Shown: positions 1 through 8,185, numbered from the stretch's first letter. The stretch: DNA of 64,000 nucleotides from Pseudomonadota bacterium (GCA_018242295.1 JAFECE010000003.1:248001-312000), one strand, 5' to 3'. Translations and numbers: made by a program. The notes: generated from the letters alone by a model not told the origin.

Positions 1-300
1 ATACAACACCAGAGAACCCGCTCCGCGTTGCAGCAATTTCTTGGACAGGCTTAAAAATTTCGAGCTGCTGCGGGGCGGAACACGGTCGTGCCATATGTCC
101 GCTTGCGGAGTATTTTACGGCACGTAAGTCAATACGGCGGGCGGTGCCGCCGGTGGCGGCACTCTAAGAGGTCTATGAAGTTAAGGCAGCACCTAAGCGG
201 CTAGTCAGCGCGGCGCCCAAAGGGCCGGACCGATTATTGCGTTCCGAGCCATTGCAACATGATCTTTTTCAGCTGGGCATTGCGGGCGATACCGCTACGG
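1..300. other. window edge, no gene seen
   Basis: No convincing coding region or RNA gene is visible here. A short open stretch on the + strand runs from about 173 into the palindromes at 303, but it follows a stop codon and has no start codon or recognisable family. It may be the eroded 3' end of something, or noise. Confidence 0.5.
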
Positions 301-302
301 TG

Positions 303-368
303 TTAGATACAAAAAATTCCTATTGTATCTAATATCTGTTAGATACAAAAAATCTAGAATGTATCTAA
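303..368 (+). promoter_or_regulatory. twin palindromes (candidate operators) before the nucleotidyltransferase gene
   Basis: Two near-identical dyads lie 36 bp apart. The first has perfect 10-base arms, TTAGATACAA at 303-312 and TTGTATCTAA at 323-332. The second has 9-base arms at 339-347 and 360-368. The second ends two bases before the ATG at 371. Repeated operators of this size and regular spacing usually bind a dimeric repressor cooperatively. No such regulator gene is visible nearby, so the binding protein, possibly the gene's own product, is inferred. Confidence 0.6.
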
Positions 369-370
369 TC

Positions 371-1369
371 ATGCGAGCCATACCCCTAAACATACAAACA
401 ATGTATGCGGATCTTTTGCAGAGCAAAAGCCTCGGCGATATTGACCACGGATCCGTTTCTATCAGGACGATAAAAGGCAAAGATTACCTATACGTCACGA
501 CGAAAGACGGGGGTACAAGACGCCAAAGATCTCTTGGCCGCGCCAACGATCCGGCCGCAATGGCGAAGGCAGAGGCAATTCGGGAAGCAGCCAATAGAGC
601 GCGCGGGTTGCGTACGACAGTTGCCGCGCTGAAGAAGGCTCACATACCGGGACCTTCGCTTCCTCTTGGCAGAGTTCTCGAAGCGATAGCCAATGCCGGT
701 CTTTTCGAAAACGGCGTGATACTCGTGGGTACCGCCGCATATCAGACTTATCCTTGTTTGGTGGGAGCCCACTTACCTTCCAGCGCCTTGATGACCAATG
801 ACGCCGATCTTCTTGTAACTTCGTTCGTGTCCAAAGACGATCCGAAAGACTTAGAAGAGATCCTTCAGCGGGCCAACCCAACGTTCAAAGCCGTCATGAG
901 TCGCGATGACCGTATGCCAAAGGTTTTTCGATCGTCAGACAACTTCCAAGTGGACGTTCTGACCACGTTCGGACGCGGCCGAAAATCCCCAGTGATCATC
1001 GATGATCTTCAGTGCTCCGCAGAGGCCCTGAAATTTATGGAGTACCTCGCGGACGAGAGCATAGAAGCGGTAACGCTTTATGGGACGGGAGTATTAGTGA
1101 GCGTTCCACCACCCATGAGATACGCCGTACATAAATTGCTGATCGCACAGGAGCGCAAAACAAATGCGCCCAAGAGGAATAAAGATTTGAAGCAGGCGAA
1201 AGATTTGATTGATGTCTTTTTAGAAACTGACAGCGATGGCTTCGAGGATGTTTTACAAGAGGCAAGAGGCCGCGGGCCAAGTTGGAAAAAGAACATCGAT
1301 GCGTCGTTAGGTGAAATCAAGAAACAGGCACGCCAAGGAAGTCTCTCGCTGTCATCGCGTAAAAAGTGA
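371..1369 (+). CDS. GSU2403-family nucleotidyltransferase-fold protein
   Basis: This 332-residue protein resembles the NTP_transf_8 / GSU2403 group of minimal nucleotidyltransferases, related in fold to AbiEii/MenT-type enzymes. What is visible is a Gly-Thr at residues 120-121, an Asp-Ala-Asp at 144-146 and a third Asp at 195, the pattern expected for the metal-binding site of this fold. A basic helical segment (HKLLIAQERK) follows near residue 260. The start is uncertain: ATG 371 is taken, but TTG 323 and ATG 359 lie in frame inside the palindromes and ATG 401 is further in; none has a good ribosome site. Base composition is visibly less GC-rich than the core genes, and it lies just beyond the 3' end of tRNA-Gln, so acquisition by transfer is likely. 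Substrate and role are unknown; a toxin-like or defence role is possible but unproven. Confidence 0.75.
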   Translation: MRAIPLNIQTMYADLLQSKSLGDIDHGSVSIRTIKGKDYLYVTTKDGGTRRQRSLGRANDPAAMAKAEAIREAANRARGLRTTVAALKKAHIPGPSLPLGRVLEAIANAGLFENGVILVGTAAYQTYPCLVGAHLPSSALMTNDADLLVTSFVSKDDPKDLEEILQRANPTFKAVMSRDDRMPKVFRSSDNFQVDVLTTFGRGRKSPVIIDDLQCSAEALKFMEYLADESIEAVTLYGTGVLVSVPPPMRYAVHKLLIAQERKTNAPKRNKDLKQAKDLIDVFLETDSDGFEDVLQEARGRGPSWKKNIDASLGEIKKQARQGSLSLSSRKK

Positions 1370-1564
1370 CAATCGTACCCAGCTCAAATTGACTGTTGAC
1401 GTGGCGTGCTCAAGCCAGCGGCCAGCATCATTGTGCGGGGCCGCTGCATTTTGCAGTTTTGAGGAGCTTGTCTCTCCGCGAACAAAAAGGGCAGAAAGTC
1501 TGAATGCGCACAAAAGCAAAAGTCTGAATGCCGCGGATTATGACATTATAAGTCATTGAAACAT

Positions 1565-1639
1565 TGGCTGGGATGCCAGGATTCGAACCTGGGAATGGCG
1601 GAATCAAAATCCGCTGCCTTACCACTTGGCTACATCCCA
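1565..1639 (-). tRNA. tRNA-Gln (anticodon TTG)
   Basis: The minus strand folds as a full cloverleaf. The acceptor stem TGGGATG pairs with CATCCCA, the anticodon stem GCGGA/TCCGC encloses the loop TTTTGAT with anticodon TTG, and the T arm carries TTCGAAT. The CCA end is encoded (1565-1567 on the + strand). Confidence 0.97.
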
Positions 1640-1682
1640 CCAGCGCGTGAGGAGAATCGCCGCCCGAGGGACGGTCGGCGGC

Positions 1683-1711
1683 ACCATAGTCAGTCGTTCG
1701 CGGCCGGGCAA
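1683..1711 (-). promoter_or_regulatory. sigma-70-type promoter of tRNA-Gln
   Basis: On the minus strand TTGCCC (1706-1711) and TATGGT (1683-1688) are separated by exactly 17 bases. They lie about 45 bases upstream of the mature tRNA-Gln 5' end. Confidence 0.55.
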
Positions 1712-1840
1712 TGGCACGCGGCAATGCGCTCACCCCTTCTTCCCAATTGTCTGCCGGCGCGCAAGCCTGCTGGGGTCCGTCGATTTCAAGCCGCGGGTAT
1801 TGTTGCATAAAGAACCCCTAAATTCGCCGGATCGAAGCGC

Positions 1841-1869
1841 TTGCGGTACGTGAACGAGGTCGCTATAAC
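1841..1869 (+). promoter_or_regulatory. sigma-70-type promoter of tRNA-Pro
   Basis: TTGCGG (1841-1846) and TATAAC (1864-1869) are separated by exactly 17 bases. Transcription would start near 1876, giving a leader of about 55 bases before tRNA-Pro. Confidence 0.55.
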
Positions 1870-1931
1870 CCCCCTCTCCTCGGTGCCTACCCGGCGCCGG
1901 GAAAAGCCTATATTCAGGCTGGACGGTCGGG

Positions 1932-2008
1932 CGGAGCGTAGCGCAGCCTGGTAGCGCACTTGCTTCGGGAGCAAGGGGTCGGAGGTTCGAATCCTCTCGC
2001 TCCGACCA
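1932..2008 (+). tRNA. tRNA-Pro (anticodon CGG)
   Basis: A cloverleaf is clear: acceptor CGGAGCG/CGCTCCG, anticodon stem CTTGC/GCAAG around TTCGGGA with anticodon CGG, T arm with TTCGAAT, discriminator A and encoded CCA at 2006-2008. Confidence 0.97.
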
Positions 2009-2791
2009 GTCTTTTCAACGACTTAAGATTTTCCACATATCGGTACGCCGGGAGACGCGCGTCTTTTTACAGGTGCAGCATGGCAAAGCTGCCGGCTGGG
2101 TGACGAGCGAGGCTTGGGCGCTCTCTGCGATCCCCGGGGAGCTTCGAGACGTCACCATCATCCGCTCGCTTGGCGGAAGCGGCCAGCGCAGAGCCGGGGC
2201 CAAGGGCTGCATCCGATATACCGTGACGACGATGGATCCTGGGTCTCGTGGAAAGGCTCGGCCGCGATGACAATATCGCGTCCCGAGCACGCACGGCAGA
2301 ACCCACCATTCCGTCAGCCCGGCGCAGGCCGGGCTCCAGGCAATGCGCAGCACATTCATACGTGCTGTCCGCGCGAAACGAACCGCAACTGCCGTAGTGT
2401 TGAAGCTTGTCTGGATGCCGGCCTCCGCCGGCATGACGGTGATGGGCAGCACGCATGTTCGCGGCATCGGCCACGATCGCGGCCCAGATCGATGGCCTTC
2501 CGGCGTCCGTTTTGAACTGGACGATGCGCGAGAGTTTAGGGCTCGCGCTGATGTCGTCACGGCGAGCTTTGCGCTCTTCAATGCTGCGAGAAATTCCTCC
2601 GCTATTTGCGTCCTTCCCACTCGCCTCAAATTTCCAATTTCTATCGAACCGATTGCCTATGCCGAAGGGACGAGGTTCCCGGCCGCACCTATTCCTCTAG
2701 ACGAGGTCTAACGCTGGCGCCCGCAGTGGACACGGCGCGCCCGCAGTTCTACCGTACATTGATCGACTTGCTCCGGGGCCGGGGAGAGCAC
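2009..2791. other. intergenic region, mostly repeat
   Basis: No gene is supported between tRNA-Pro and the glycosyltransferase. About 250 bases are the composite A-B repeat at 2191-2439. Open frames on both strands here encode only the Arg/Pro-rich products typical of such repeats. The rest shows no recognisable feature. Confidence 0.6.
2191..2439 (-). repeat. composite dispersed repeat A-B, copy 1
   Basis: Read on the minus strand, a hairpin of the form GTCATGCCGG...CCGGCAT at about 2438 is followed by a conserved spacer (AAGCTTCAAC, GGCAGTTGCGGTTCG, TTGCCTGGA). A second hairpin with CCCGGCCTGCGCCGGG follows, and then block B (2274-2191) with GAGACCC, CCATCGT and GCCCTTGG. The same order recurs on the + strand at 7710-7947. 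Confidence 0.8.
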
Positions 2792-3745
2792 ATGAGACGG
2801 GCGATTTCCCGGGTGATCGACCGATGGCGTGTCCGGCGCGATCCGAGCACTACGGTTTGCCTGATCATCAAAGACGAAGGCCGGTATCTCGCCGAGTGGC
2901 TCGCGCACTACCTCACGCTCGGGTTCGATCGCATCGTCATTTATGACAACGATTCCGGTCCAGAGACGCTTGCCATCGAGCGCAGGTGCGCCGAGGCGGA
3001 CCCGCGGATAACCGTCATCCCCTGGCCGGACGCTCCTGGCAAGTTCGCACAGCTTACGGCTTACGAAGACGCGCTCAAACGCTGCTCGACCGATTGGATC
3101 GCCTTCTTCGACACGGACGAGTTTCTCGTCCTCAAGACCGACGCCTCCATTCAAAGCTATCTCAAACGGGCGCCCGCGAATGCCGGAGCGGTCTGCATCA
3201 ATTGGGTGGTTTTTGGATCGAGCGGCGAAGCTCACTACCGGCCCGAACCGGTCACGCGGCGGTTCCGACGCTGCTCGCTGACCAGCCCGGTCAACGAGCA
3301 TGTCAAATGCATCGTGCGGAAGGCGGGAGCAAAGCGCATGAATCACCCGCACTCGCCCCGGCTCAGAAAGCGCTTCAGCTACGTGGACGGCGACCTCACC
3401 CCATTCGAACTCGACCGGCGTGCCTTCAATCCCAACTACTCTTATGAGACCGCGCAGCTCAATCATTACGTGTTGCGATCGCGCGAAGAGTACCAGGAGA
3501 AACTGCGGCGCGGCATGCCGGAGCCCAAAGAGGGCGGATGGAAGTACGCAAAATTCGCCGATCCCGACGCATTCTGGTCGGGGCACGATTTGGGCGAGAC
3601 CGAAGATCGATCCATCGATTCCTGGACCGACAAGGCGAGCGTTCTCAGATCGGAATTTTGGGGATCGCTCGAAGAGCGGCGCAATGATACCGCGAACACT
3701 GCGCACTCGGTTTCCGCTATGACTGAGGGTAACGCGCCTGCCTGA
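2792..3745 (+). CDS. glycosyltransferase, family 2-like (Glyco_tranf_2_4 / GT92 type)
   Basis: This 317-residue cytoplasmic protein has the opening typical of a glycosyltransferase group that ends up annotated as family 2 or family 92: CLIIKDEGRYLAEWLAHY at residues 23-40, YDNDS at 51-55, and the DTDEF metal-binding motif at 107-111. Such enzymes transfer sugars from nucleotide-sugars to surface polysaccharides. ATG 2792 is preferred because GGGGAGAG ends four bases before it and the family opening follows soon after; an in-frame upstream extension looks non-coding. It stands beside a truncated gene and a UDP-sugar epimerase, which suggests a small, partly decayed surface-polysaccharide locus. 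The acceptor is not predictable. Confidence 0.85.
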   Translation: MRRAISRVIDRWRVRRDPSTTVCLIIKDEGRYLAEWLAHYLTLGFDRIVIYDNDSGPETLAIERRCAEADPRITVIPWPDAPGKFAQLTAYEDALKRCSTDWIAFFDTDEFLVLKTDASIQSYLKRAPANAGAVCINWVVFGSSGEAHYRPEPVTRRFRRCSLTSPVNEHVKCIVRKAGAKRMNHPHSPRLRKRFSYVDGDLTPFELDRRAFNPNYSYETAQLNHYVLRSREEYQEKLRRGMPEPKEGGWKYAKFADPDAFWSGHDLGETEDRSIDSWTDKASVLRSEFWGSLEERRNDTANTAHSVSAMTEGNAPA

Positions 3746-4249
3746 CGCGCGGCATCCGATTATACACAGCGACGGGACCACATCGAATCCGATCAGGCTT
3801 GGATCGCGAAGCTTCGTGAAACCGCACCTGTGGCCGCCGCGGAACGAGAAGGGCGTCTCAAAATCATCCATGCCGATATCGGGCCGACGCGTGAATTCGC
3901 CGCTCCGAGGGACGAAACCCGCAAAAAGCATTGGCCCAACTATGCGGCGGCGCCATGGAAGCGACGACGCTGGCCGCTTTCGGCTTTCATCAAGGCATCT
4001 CGCCCAGAGCTCCTATTCGTCGACGGCAGGTTTCGGGTCGCCTGCATCCTGCCCGCCGTACTGAATTCGCGGCCGGACGCGATCGTCATGGTTCACGATT
4101 TTTGGAATCGTCCCCACTATCATGCGCCGCTACCATTTCTTGAAGAAATCGAAAAAGTGGAAACGATGGCGGTTTTTCGAATCCGCCCTGGCTTCAAGAG
4201 GTCACGGGCCAAGGCGCTGCTTTCGAAAGCGCGATATGATTTCCGATAG
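3746..4249 (+). pseudogene. 5'-truncated remnant of a SAM-methyltransferase-annotated family
   Basis: Directly after the glycosyltransferase stop, and in the same frame, a coding stretch resumes with IESDQAWIAKLRE and runs to a stop at 4247-4249. Characteristic segments are HADIGPTREF, LLFVDGRFRVACIL and MVHDFWNRPHYH. From memory these match the C-terminal two-thirds of a family annotated as class I methyltransferase or hypothetical, whose missing N-terminus carries the glycine-rich fold start. No start codon or ribosome site precedes it; an internal GTG at 3830 would give only 139 residues. A deletion fusing it to the preceding gene's end is the simplest reading. It may be silent or translated by reinitiation. 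Confidence 0.6.
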
Positions 4250-4380
4250 ATAAAGACCCCTCCAAGCCATTCTATTTCAGGCATTTGGACCGAACGACAG
4301 TCACTGTTGCCGGGACTTGGCACTTACAATCACGCTGGCTGCCGTCGTCCATTTGCTTGTCGTGCGTTCAATCGGATACG

Positions 4381-4701
4381 CTACGCCGCCATGTTCGGCA
4401 GAAAGAAACCGATCATGCCCGCCGCCTCTGCGAGTTCGTCTGCCGTCACGCGGCTGCCGACAAGGCCCGCATCGATCTTCGCGAGAGCGTCTCGGACCTC
4501 GGATAGCGTAAAACTTCTCGATGGTGCCCTGGACGACAGGCCGCACCGAGCGAGCACGTCGTAAAGCTCGACCTCGTTCGCGATGTGAGTAACGCGCTCT
4601 TCGTCGTATGACGTGACATAGGCTGCGGCCGCGCTCGACCATGCTTTAGAGGCGTCTCCGCCGACAATCCAGAACCAATCAGAAGGATTAAAGCTGCTCA
4701 A
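4381..4701 (-). CDS. small phage-tail-associated hypothetical protein
   Basis: A 106-residue soluble protein without signal peptide begins SFNPSDWFWIVGGD, followed by AWSSAAAAYV. Proteins with this opening are, from memory, found next to tail-fibre genes in prophages and phage-like elements. Its ATG overlaps the stop of the tail-fibre gene by four bases (ATGA), so the two are translationally coupled and probably act together, as fibre chaperone or tail component. No enzyme motif is visible. No other head, tail, portal, terminase or integrase gene is nearby. Confidence 0.65.
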   Translation of the reverse strand: MSSFNPSDWFWIVGGDASKAWSSAAAAYVTSYDEERVTHIANEVELYDVLARCGLSSRAPSRSFTLSEVRDALAKIDAGLVGSRVTADELAEAAGMIGFFLPNMAA

Positions 4702-6347
4702 AGGTAGAGCCCTCCGTTCGAGATCGTACCCGAGCCCGAGCCCGGCAAATAGGACGCGCCGCCGCCGTTCGTATTGATGAGACCGTTTTGAGTTACCGAG
4801 TAACGGTTACCGGTTGCGGATCCGATAAATGTATTGCTGGCCACGTCGATTTGGCTCAAGCGGTCGGTGTAAGCGAACAGCAGCGCGGGGGTTCCCGTAA
4901 TCGTGACGGTCATGTTTCCGATATAGATGGCGCCGCCGCGTGTGCACGATAGGTGGCGGGTTGCGCCGCCCGAAATCGTATACGTCTGCCCGCTCGCCCC
5001 TTGGATCAAGCCGATGCCTGAAACCATAACGTGGTGCCCGGTCGTGGCGCCAAAATCCACGCGGTCAAAGAACATAGCCCCTGAGGCATTTGAATACAGC
5101 GCGTACCGACCCGCCGCAGCAACTAGCCCAAATCCCTGAACAGTGAGCGTCGCATTATTCGTGACTTGGAAGCAATCTGTTACGCCATTGACCATGACAT
5201 TCGTCGGCGTCGCGGTATTCCCGAGAATCCGTAGGGTGCCGTTCAGCATCGGCGAGCCCATAACAACAGTCTCGTTATAGGTACCGTCCGCGACCTGAAT
5301 GACTACGGCATAGGTTGCACAGTCCAGAGCGAGCGCGACGTTTACGGCCTTCTGGATGGTCTTGAAAGCGCCACCCGTCGTATTCGCTAAGCCGGTGTTG
5401 GAATCCGATCCATCGGTGCGGACGTAGTAGGTGCGGTTCGCGGCCAGGACTTCGCGTGCGCCGCCCGATGGAAACGACACTCGGCCGTTCGACCGGGCTA
5501 TCCGGATGCCTTCGTACCAGTTCGAGCCGTCGGGGCTCACCTTGAAGTGAAAGTCGTCGTCACCCGTCGTGCCGATCTCGGCGCGGCCGGAATAATTGGT
5601 CTGGTAGAGCACCGACGCGGTGTCGCTCGCGGCGGCCTTGTTGATCTTCTGCTGGTGGCCGTTGCCGGTGTTGTCGAAGAGGCTCGCCGGACTCTGGATC
5701 GCAAGCTTGTTCGTCGCGTCGGCGGTCGCGTTGACGCCGACAAGCGGGACGTTGGCAAGGTCGGCCCAGGTCGCATCCTCGCGCAGAAACCTCGTCGTTC
5801 CTGCGGTTGATCCGGGCGTCGGCACAAGGCCCTTCTTGTGGCTGGCGCCGGAGGCGACAAACGTATCAAGGAGCGCGGTCGCCTGCGCTCCGGTCAGATC
5901 CTCCGGGGCGCCGCTGCCGTCGCTCGTGCGGCCTTTGATCGTACTTGTCGCCATGTTGGCGAGGCTGGAATTGGCGACGGGTGCAGACAGGCCGCCACCG
6001 CCGCCCGAGCCCGCGAACAGCGTCCAAGCCCCCGCGGCGTAGATGACGAGTGCGCTTTCATCGGCGATCCAGGCGGTCCAGCCTTCCTTCGGCGCGTAGA
6101 AAATCCATGCGCCGTCCTGGAAGGCCGCGATCTTCCCGGCGTTGCCCGTCCATGCGCCCGATGGAGCCGCCGCGACGATATACCTTGCGCCCTCCGCCGG
6201 AGACGAAGGCGGCGCCGTCAGCGCCCTGCTTTCAACGGCAAGCTGCACGAGGCAATCGAGTGCGCGGATCGCTTCATTATGCGTGACATGCTTCTGCGCC
6301 TGAGCGGCCAAGATGTAAGGCAGTGCAAGGTTCGGCGTATCGTTCAT
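4698..6347 (-). CDS. DUF2793-containing tail-fibre / tail-spike-like protein
   Basis: The 549-residue product opens with a DUF2793 domain (about residues 1-105: NDTPNLALPYILAAQAQKHV, then repeated W-containing segments such as GAWIFYAPKEGWTAWIAD). A glycine-rich linker follows, and from about residue 305 there is a Thr/Asn/Gly-rich region (YYVRTDGSDSNTG, FKTIQKAVN) that resembles a right-handed beta-helix of pectin-lyase type. This architecture is known from phage tail fibres and tail spikes that bind or cut surface polysaccharide. ATG 6347 is chosen because DUF2793 starts there; the frame is open further upstream without homology. It is coupled to the 106-residue gene downstream and divergent from a UDP-sugar epimerase. 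It could be a prophage remnant or a separately located accessory fibre gene of a gene transfer agent. Confidence 0.8.
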   Translation of the reverse strand: MNDTPNLALPYILAAQAQKHVTHNEAIRALDCLVQLAVESRALTAPPSSPAEGARYIVAAAPSGAWTGNAGKIAAFQDGAWIFYAPKEGWTAWIADESALVIYAAGAWTLFAGSGGGGGLSAPVANSSLANMATSTIKGRTSDGSGAPEDLTGAQATALLDTFVASGASHKKGLVPTPGSTAGTTRFLREDATWADLANVPLVGVNATADATNKLAIQSPASLFDNTGNGHQQKINKAAASDTASVLYQTNYSGRAEIGTTGDDDFHFKVSPDGSNWYEGIRIARSNGRVSFPSGGAREVLAANRTYYVRTDGSDSNTGLANTTGGAFKTIQKAVNVALALDCATYAVVIQVADGTYNETVVMGSPMLNGTLRILGNTATPTNVMVNGVTDCFQVTNNATLTVQGFGLVAAAGRYALYSNASGAMFFDRVDFGATTGHHVMVSGIGLIQGASGQTYTISGGATRHLSCTRGGAIYIGNMTVTITGTPALLFAYTDRLSQIDVASNTFIGSATGNRYSVTQNGLINTNGGGASYLPGSGSGTISNGGLYL

Positions 6348-6588
6348 GTTCACGCTAATGTCTGCAACGAGGCTCCCACGCAGGAAGATAAGGGCCGGCG
6401 ACAGGGCGGGGATAAGTTTTTTTCCGTCTTTGTTTGGCGGCGGCTCTCCCCTGCGAGGAGGCGGTCGCGGCCGTGTGGCCCCGCGAGCCATGATCCAAAC
6501 AGACCGGATTGACAGTATCGCCGAACCCACTACACCGAGCCCTCGCCCATCAACCTCCGCCAAAGCTCCGGACGGGAACTGCGAGCCA

Positions 6589-7596
6589 ATGAAATTTCTG
6601 GTAACCGGCGCAGCCGGCTTCATCGGCTACTACACGGCGGCGCGCCTGCTCGATCGCGGCGACGAGGTCGTCGGCGTCGATAACGTCAACGGCTATTACG
6701 ATCCGGCGCTCAAGAAAGCGCGGCTGGCGCAGCTCGGCGGGCGAAAAGGGTTTTCGTTCCTGCATCTCGATATCGCCGATCGCGCACCGATGAACGAGCT
6801 GTTCCGCGTGCAACGTTTCGACAAGGTCATTCACCTCGCGGCGCAGGCGGGCGTCCGTTATGGCAGCGAGAACCCCGGCGCCTACATCGATTCCAATATC
6901 GTCGGCATGCAGAACGTTCTCGAAGGGTGCCGCCATAACGGCGTCAAGCATCTCGTCTTCGCGTCATCGAGCTCGGTCTACGGCGCCAACACGAAGATGC
7001 CCTTCAGCGTCCACGACAATGTGGACCATCCGGTCAGCCTTTATGCGGCGACGAAGAAGGCCAACGAGCTTGCGGCGCACGCGTATGCCCATCTCTACCG
7101 GCTTCCGGTGACGGGGCTTCGCTTCTTCACGGTCTATGGGCCGTTCGGGCGGCCGGACATGGCGTATTTCAGCTTCACGCGGAAAATTCTCGCAGGCGAG
7201 CCGATCGAGGTTTTCAGCAACGGCCATCATGCGCGTGACTTCACGTACATCGACGACATCGTCGAAGGGGTCGTCCGCACCGCCGACCGGATCGCGGAAC
7301 CCGATCCGAATTGGTCGAGCGATGCGCCGGACGCCGCGACCTCGAACGCGCCGTACCGGCTCTACAATATCGGCAACAACAATTCGGTCGAGCTGATGGA
7401 TTTCATCGCGACGATTGAAAAGGCGACGGGCCGCGAGGCGAAGAAAATCTTCCTGCCCCCGCAGCCCGGCGATGTTGCCAAGACCTACGCGAATATCGAC
7501 GACCTTGCACGCGACGTCGGCTTCCGGCCTTCGACACCGCTCAGCGAGGGCATTCCCCGCTTCGTCGATTGGTATCGATCGTACTACGGCGTGTGA
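6589..7596 (+). CDS. NAD-dependent epimerase, probable UDP-glucuronate 4-epimerase
   Basis: A 335-residue extended short-chain dehydrogenase. The NAD-binding TGAAGFIG lies at residues 6-13, FASSSSVYG near 125-132, and the catalytic Tyr152-xxx-Lys156 sits in LYAATKKA. The pattern GVRYGSENPGAYIDSN and the phrase RFFTVYGPFGRPDMAYFSF are those of the UDP-glucuronate/UDP-galacturonate 4-epimerase branch (LpsL/CapI type). It would supply UDP-GalA for lipopolysaccharide or capsule. ATG 6589 puts the nucleotide-binding motif at the usual place; the frame upstream overlaps the divergent tail-fibre gene's 5' region and shows no homology. It is followed at once by repeats. Confidence 0.85.
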   Translation: MKFLVTGAAGFIGYYTAARLLDRGDEVVGVDNVNGYYDPALKKARLAQLGGRKGFSFLHLDIADRAPMNELFRVQRFDKVIHLAAQAGVRYGSENPGAYIDSNIVGMQNVLEGCRHNGVKHLVFASSSSVYGANTKMPFSVHDNVDHPVSLYAATKKANELAAHAYAHLYRLPVTGLRFFTVYGPFGRPDMAYFSFTRKILAGEPIEVFSNGHHARDFTYIDDIVEGVVRTADRIAEPDPNWSSDAPDAATSNAPYRLYNIGNNNSVELMDFIATIEKATGREAKKIFLPPQPGDVAKTYANIDDLARDVGFRPSTPLSEGIPRFVDWYRSYYGV

Positions 7597-7600
7597 ACAA

Positions 7601-7671
7601 CGCGTCTTCGACGAGTCTGACGCTGGATCCCCGACCGTCATTCGCTTCGCTCATTCGGTCGAGGATGACGG
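7601..7671 (+). repeat. dispersed repeat C, half copy
   Basis: GCGTCTTCGACGAGTCT is followed by CGCTGGATCC and a hairpin ending CGAGGATGACGG. The same order recurs on the opposite strand within 8186-8262. Confidence 0.75.
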
Positions 7672-7709
7672 CTTCAACGTGGGCGATGCCCGGCGTCCGC
7701 TACACACTC

Positions 7710-7947
7710 GTCATGCCGACGGAGGCCGGCACCCAGCCAAGCTTCAACACAAAGGCAGTTGCGGTTCGCTCCGCGAGGATGGCGCGCATGAATGCGCTGA
7801 CCGTTGCCTGGATCCCGGCCTTCGCCGGGATGACGGTGTTGGGATGTGCGGTGCCGCGCAATGCATTGTCATCCCGGCGAGCCTTCTTGCGAGACCCGGG
7901 ACCCATCGTGGTCGCCACGAGATGCTTGCGGCCCTTGGTTCCGGCTC
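7710..7947 (+). repeat. composite dispersed repeat A-B, copy 2
   Basis: Part A (7710-7836) has hairpin, spacer (AAGCTTCAACAC, GGCAGTTGCGGTTCG, TTGCCTGGATC) and second hairpin (CCCGGCCTTCGCCGGG). Part B (7865-7947) carries ATTGTCATCCCGG, GAGACCC, CCATCGT and GCCCTTGG. Order and spacing match the minus-strand copy at 2191-2439. Confidence 0.8.
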
Positions 7948-7965
7948 CTCATGCCTATCCAGAAC

Positions 7966-8055
7966 GTCATCCCCGCGTAGGCGGGGATCCGTCCAAACGT
8001 CCCATTCATCGCAGTATTCGGCCTGGATGGATCCCGGCCTTCGCCGGGATGACGG
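7966..8055 (+). repeat. dispersed repeat A', copy 1
   Basis: Two hairpins, CCCCGCGTAGGCGGGG and CCCGGCCTTCGCCGGG, flank a spacer of about 50 bases containing GATCCGTCC and CTGGATGGATC. A second copy lies in inverse orientation at 14850-14941. Confidence 0.75.
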
Positions 8056-8065
8056 CGGGGGGCAT

Positions 8066-8177
8066 CCCCTCTCCCCATTCCTTCAATGGGGAGAGGGCTA
8101 GGGTGAGGGGCGGCTTCCCGACGAACGAATTTGCGGCCCCTCACCCCGACCCTCTCCCCGCACGCGGGGAGAGGGAG
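8066..8177. repeat. dispersed repeat D (CCCTCTCCCC type)
   Basis: Two strong hairpins, CTCTCCCC-N9-GGGGAGAG and CTCTCCCC-N5-GGGGAGAG, enclose complementary GGTGAGGGG and CCCCTCACC blocks, so the whole 110 bases can fold back on itself. Elements of this look are widespread in proteobacterial intergenic DNA. Confidence 0.75.
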
Positions 8178-8185
8178 ATTTCTTC

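Noticed and set aside
2067-2629. Overlapping open frames on both strands between tRNA-Pro and the glycosyltransferase
   Set aside because: Their products (phrases like RHP, GLRR, GGGRHP) come from the palindromic repeats and have no signals of translation.
4381-6347. Intact prophage
   Set aside because: Only two tail-type genes are present; no integrase, terminase, portal, capsid or lysis gene was found.
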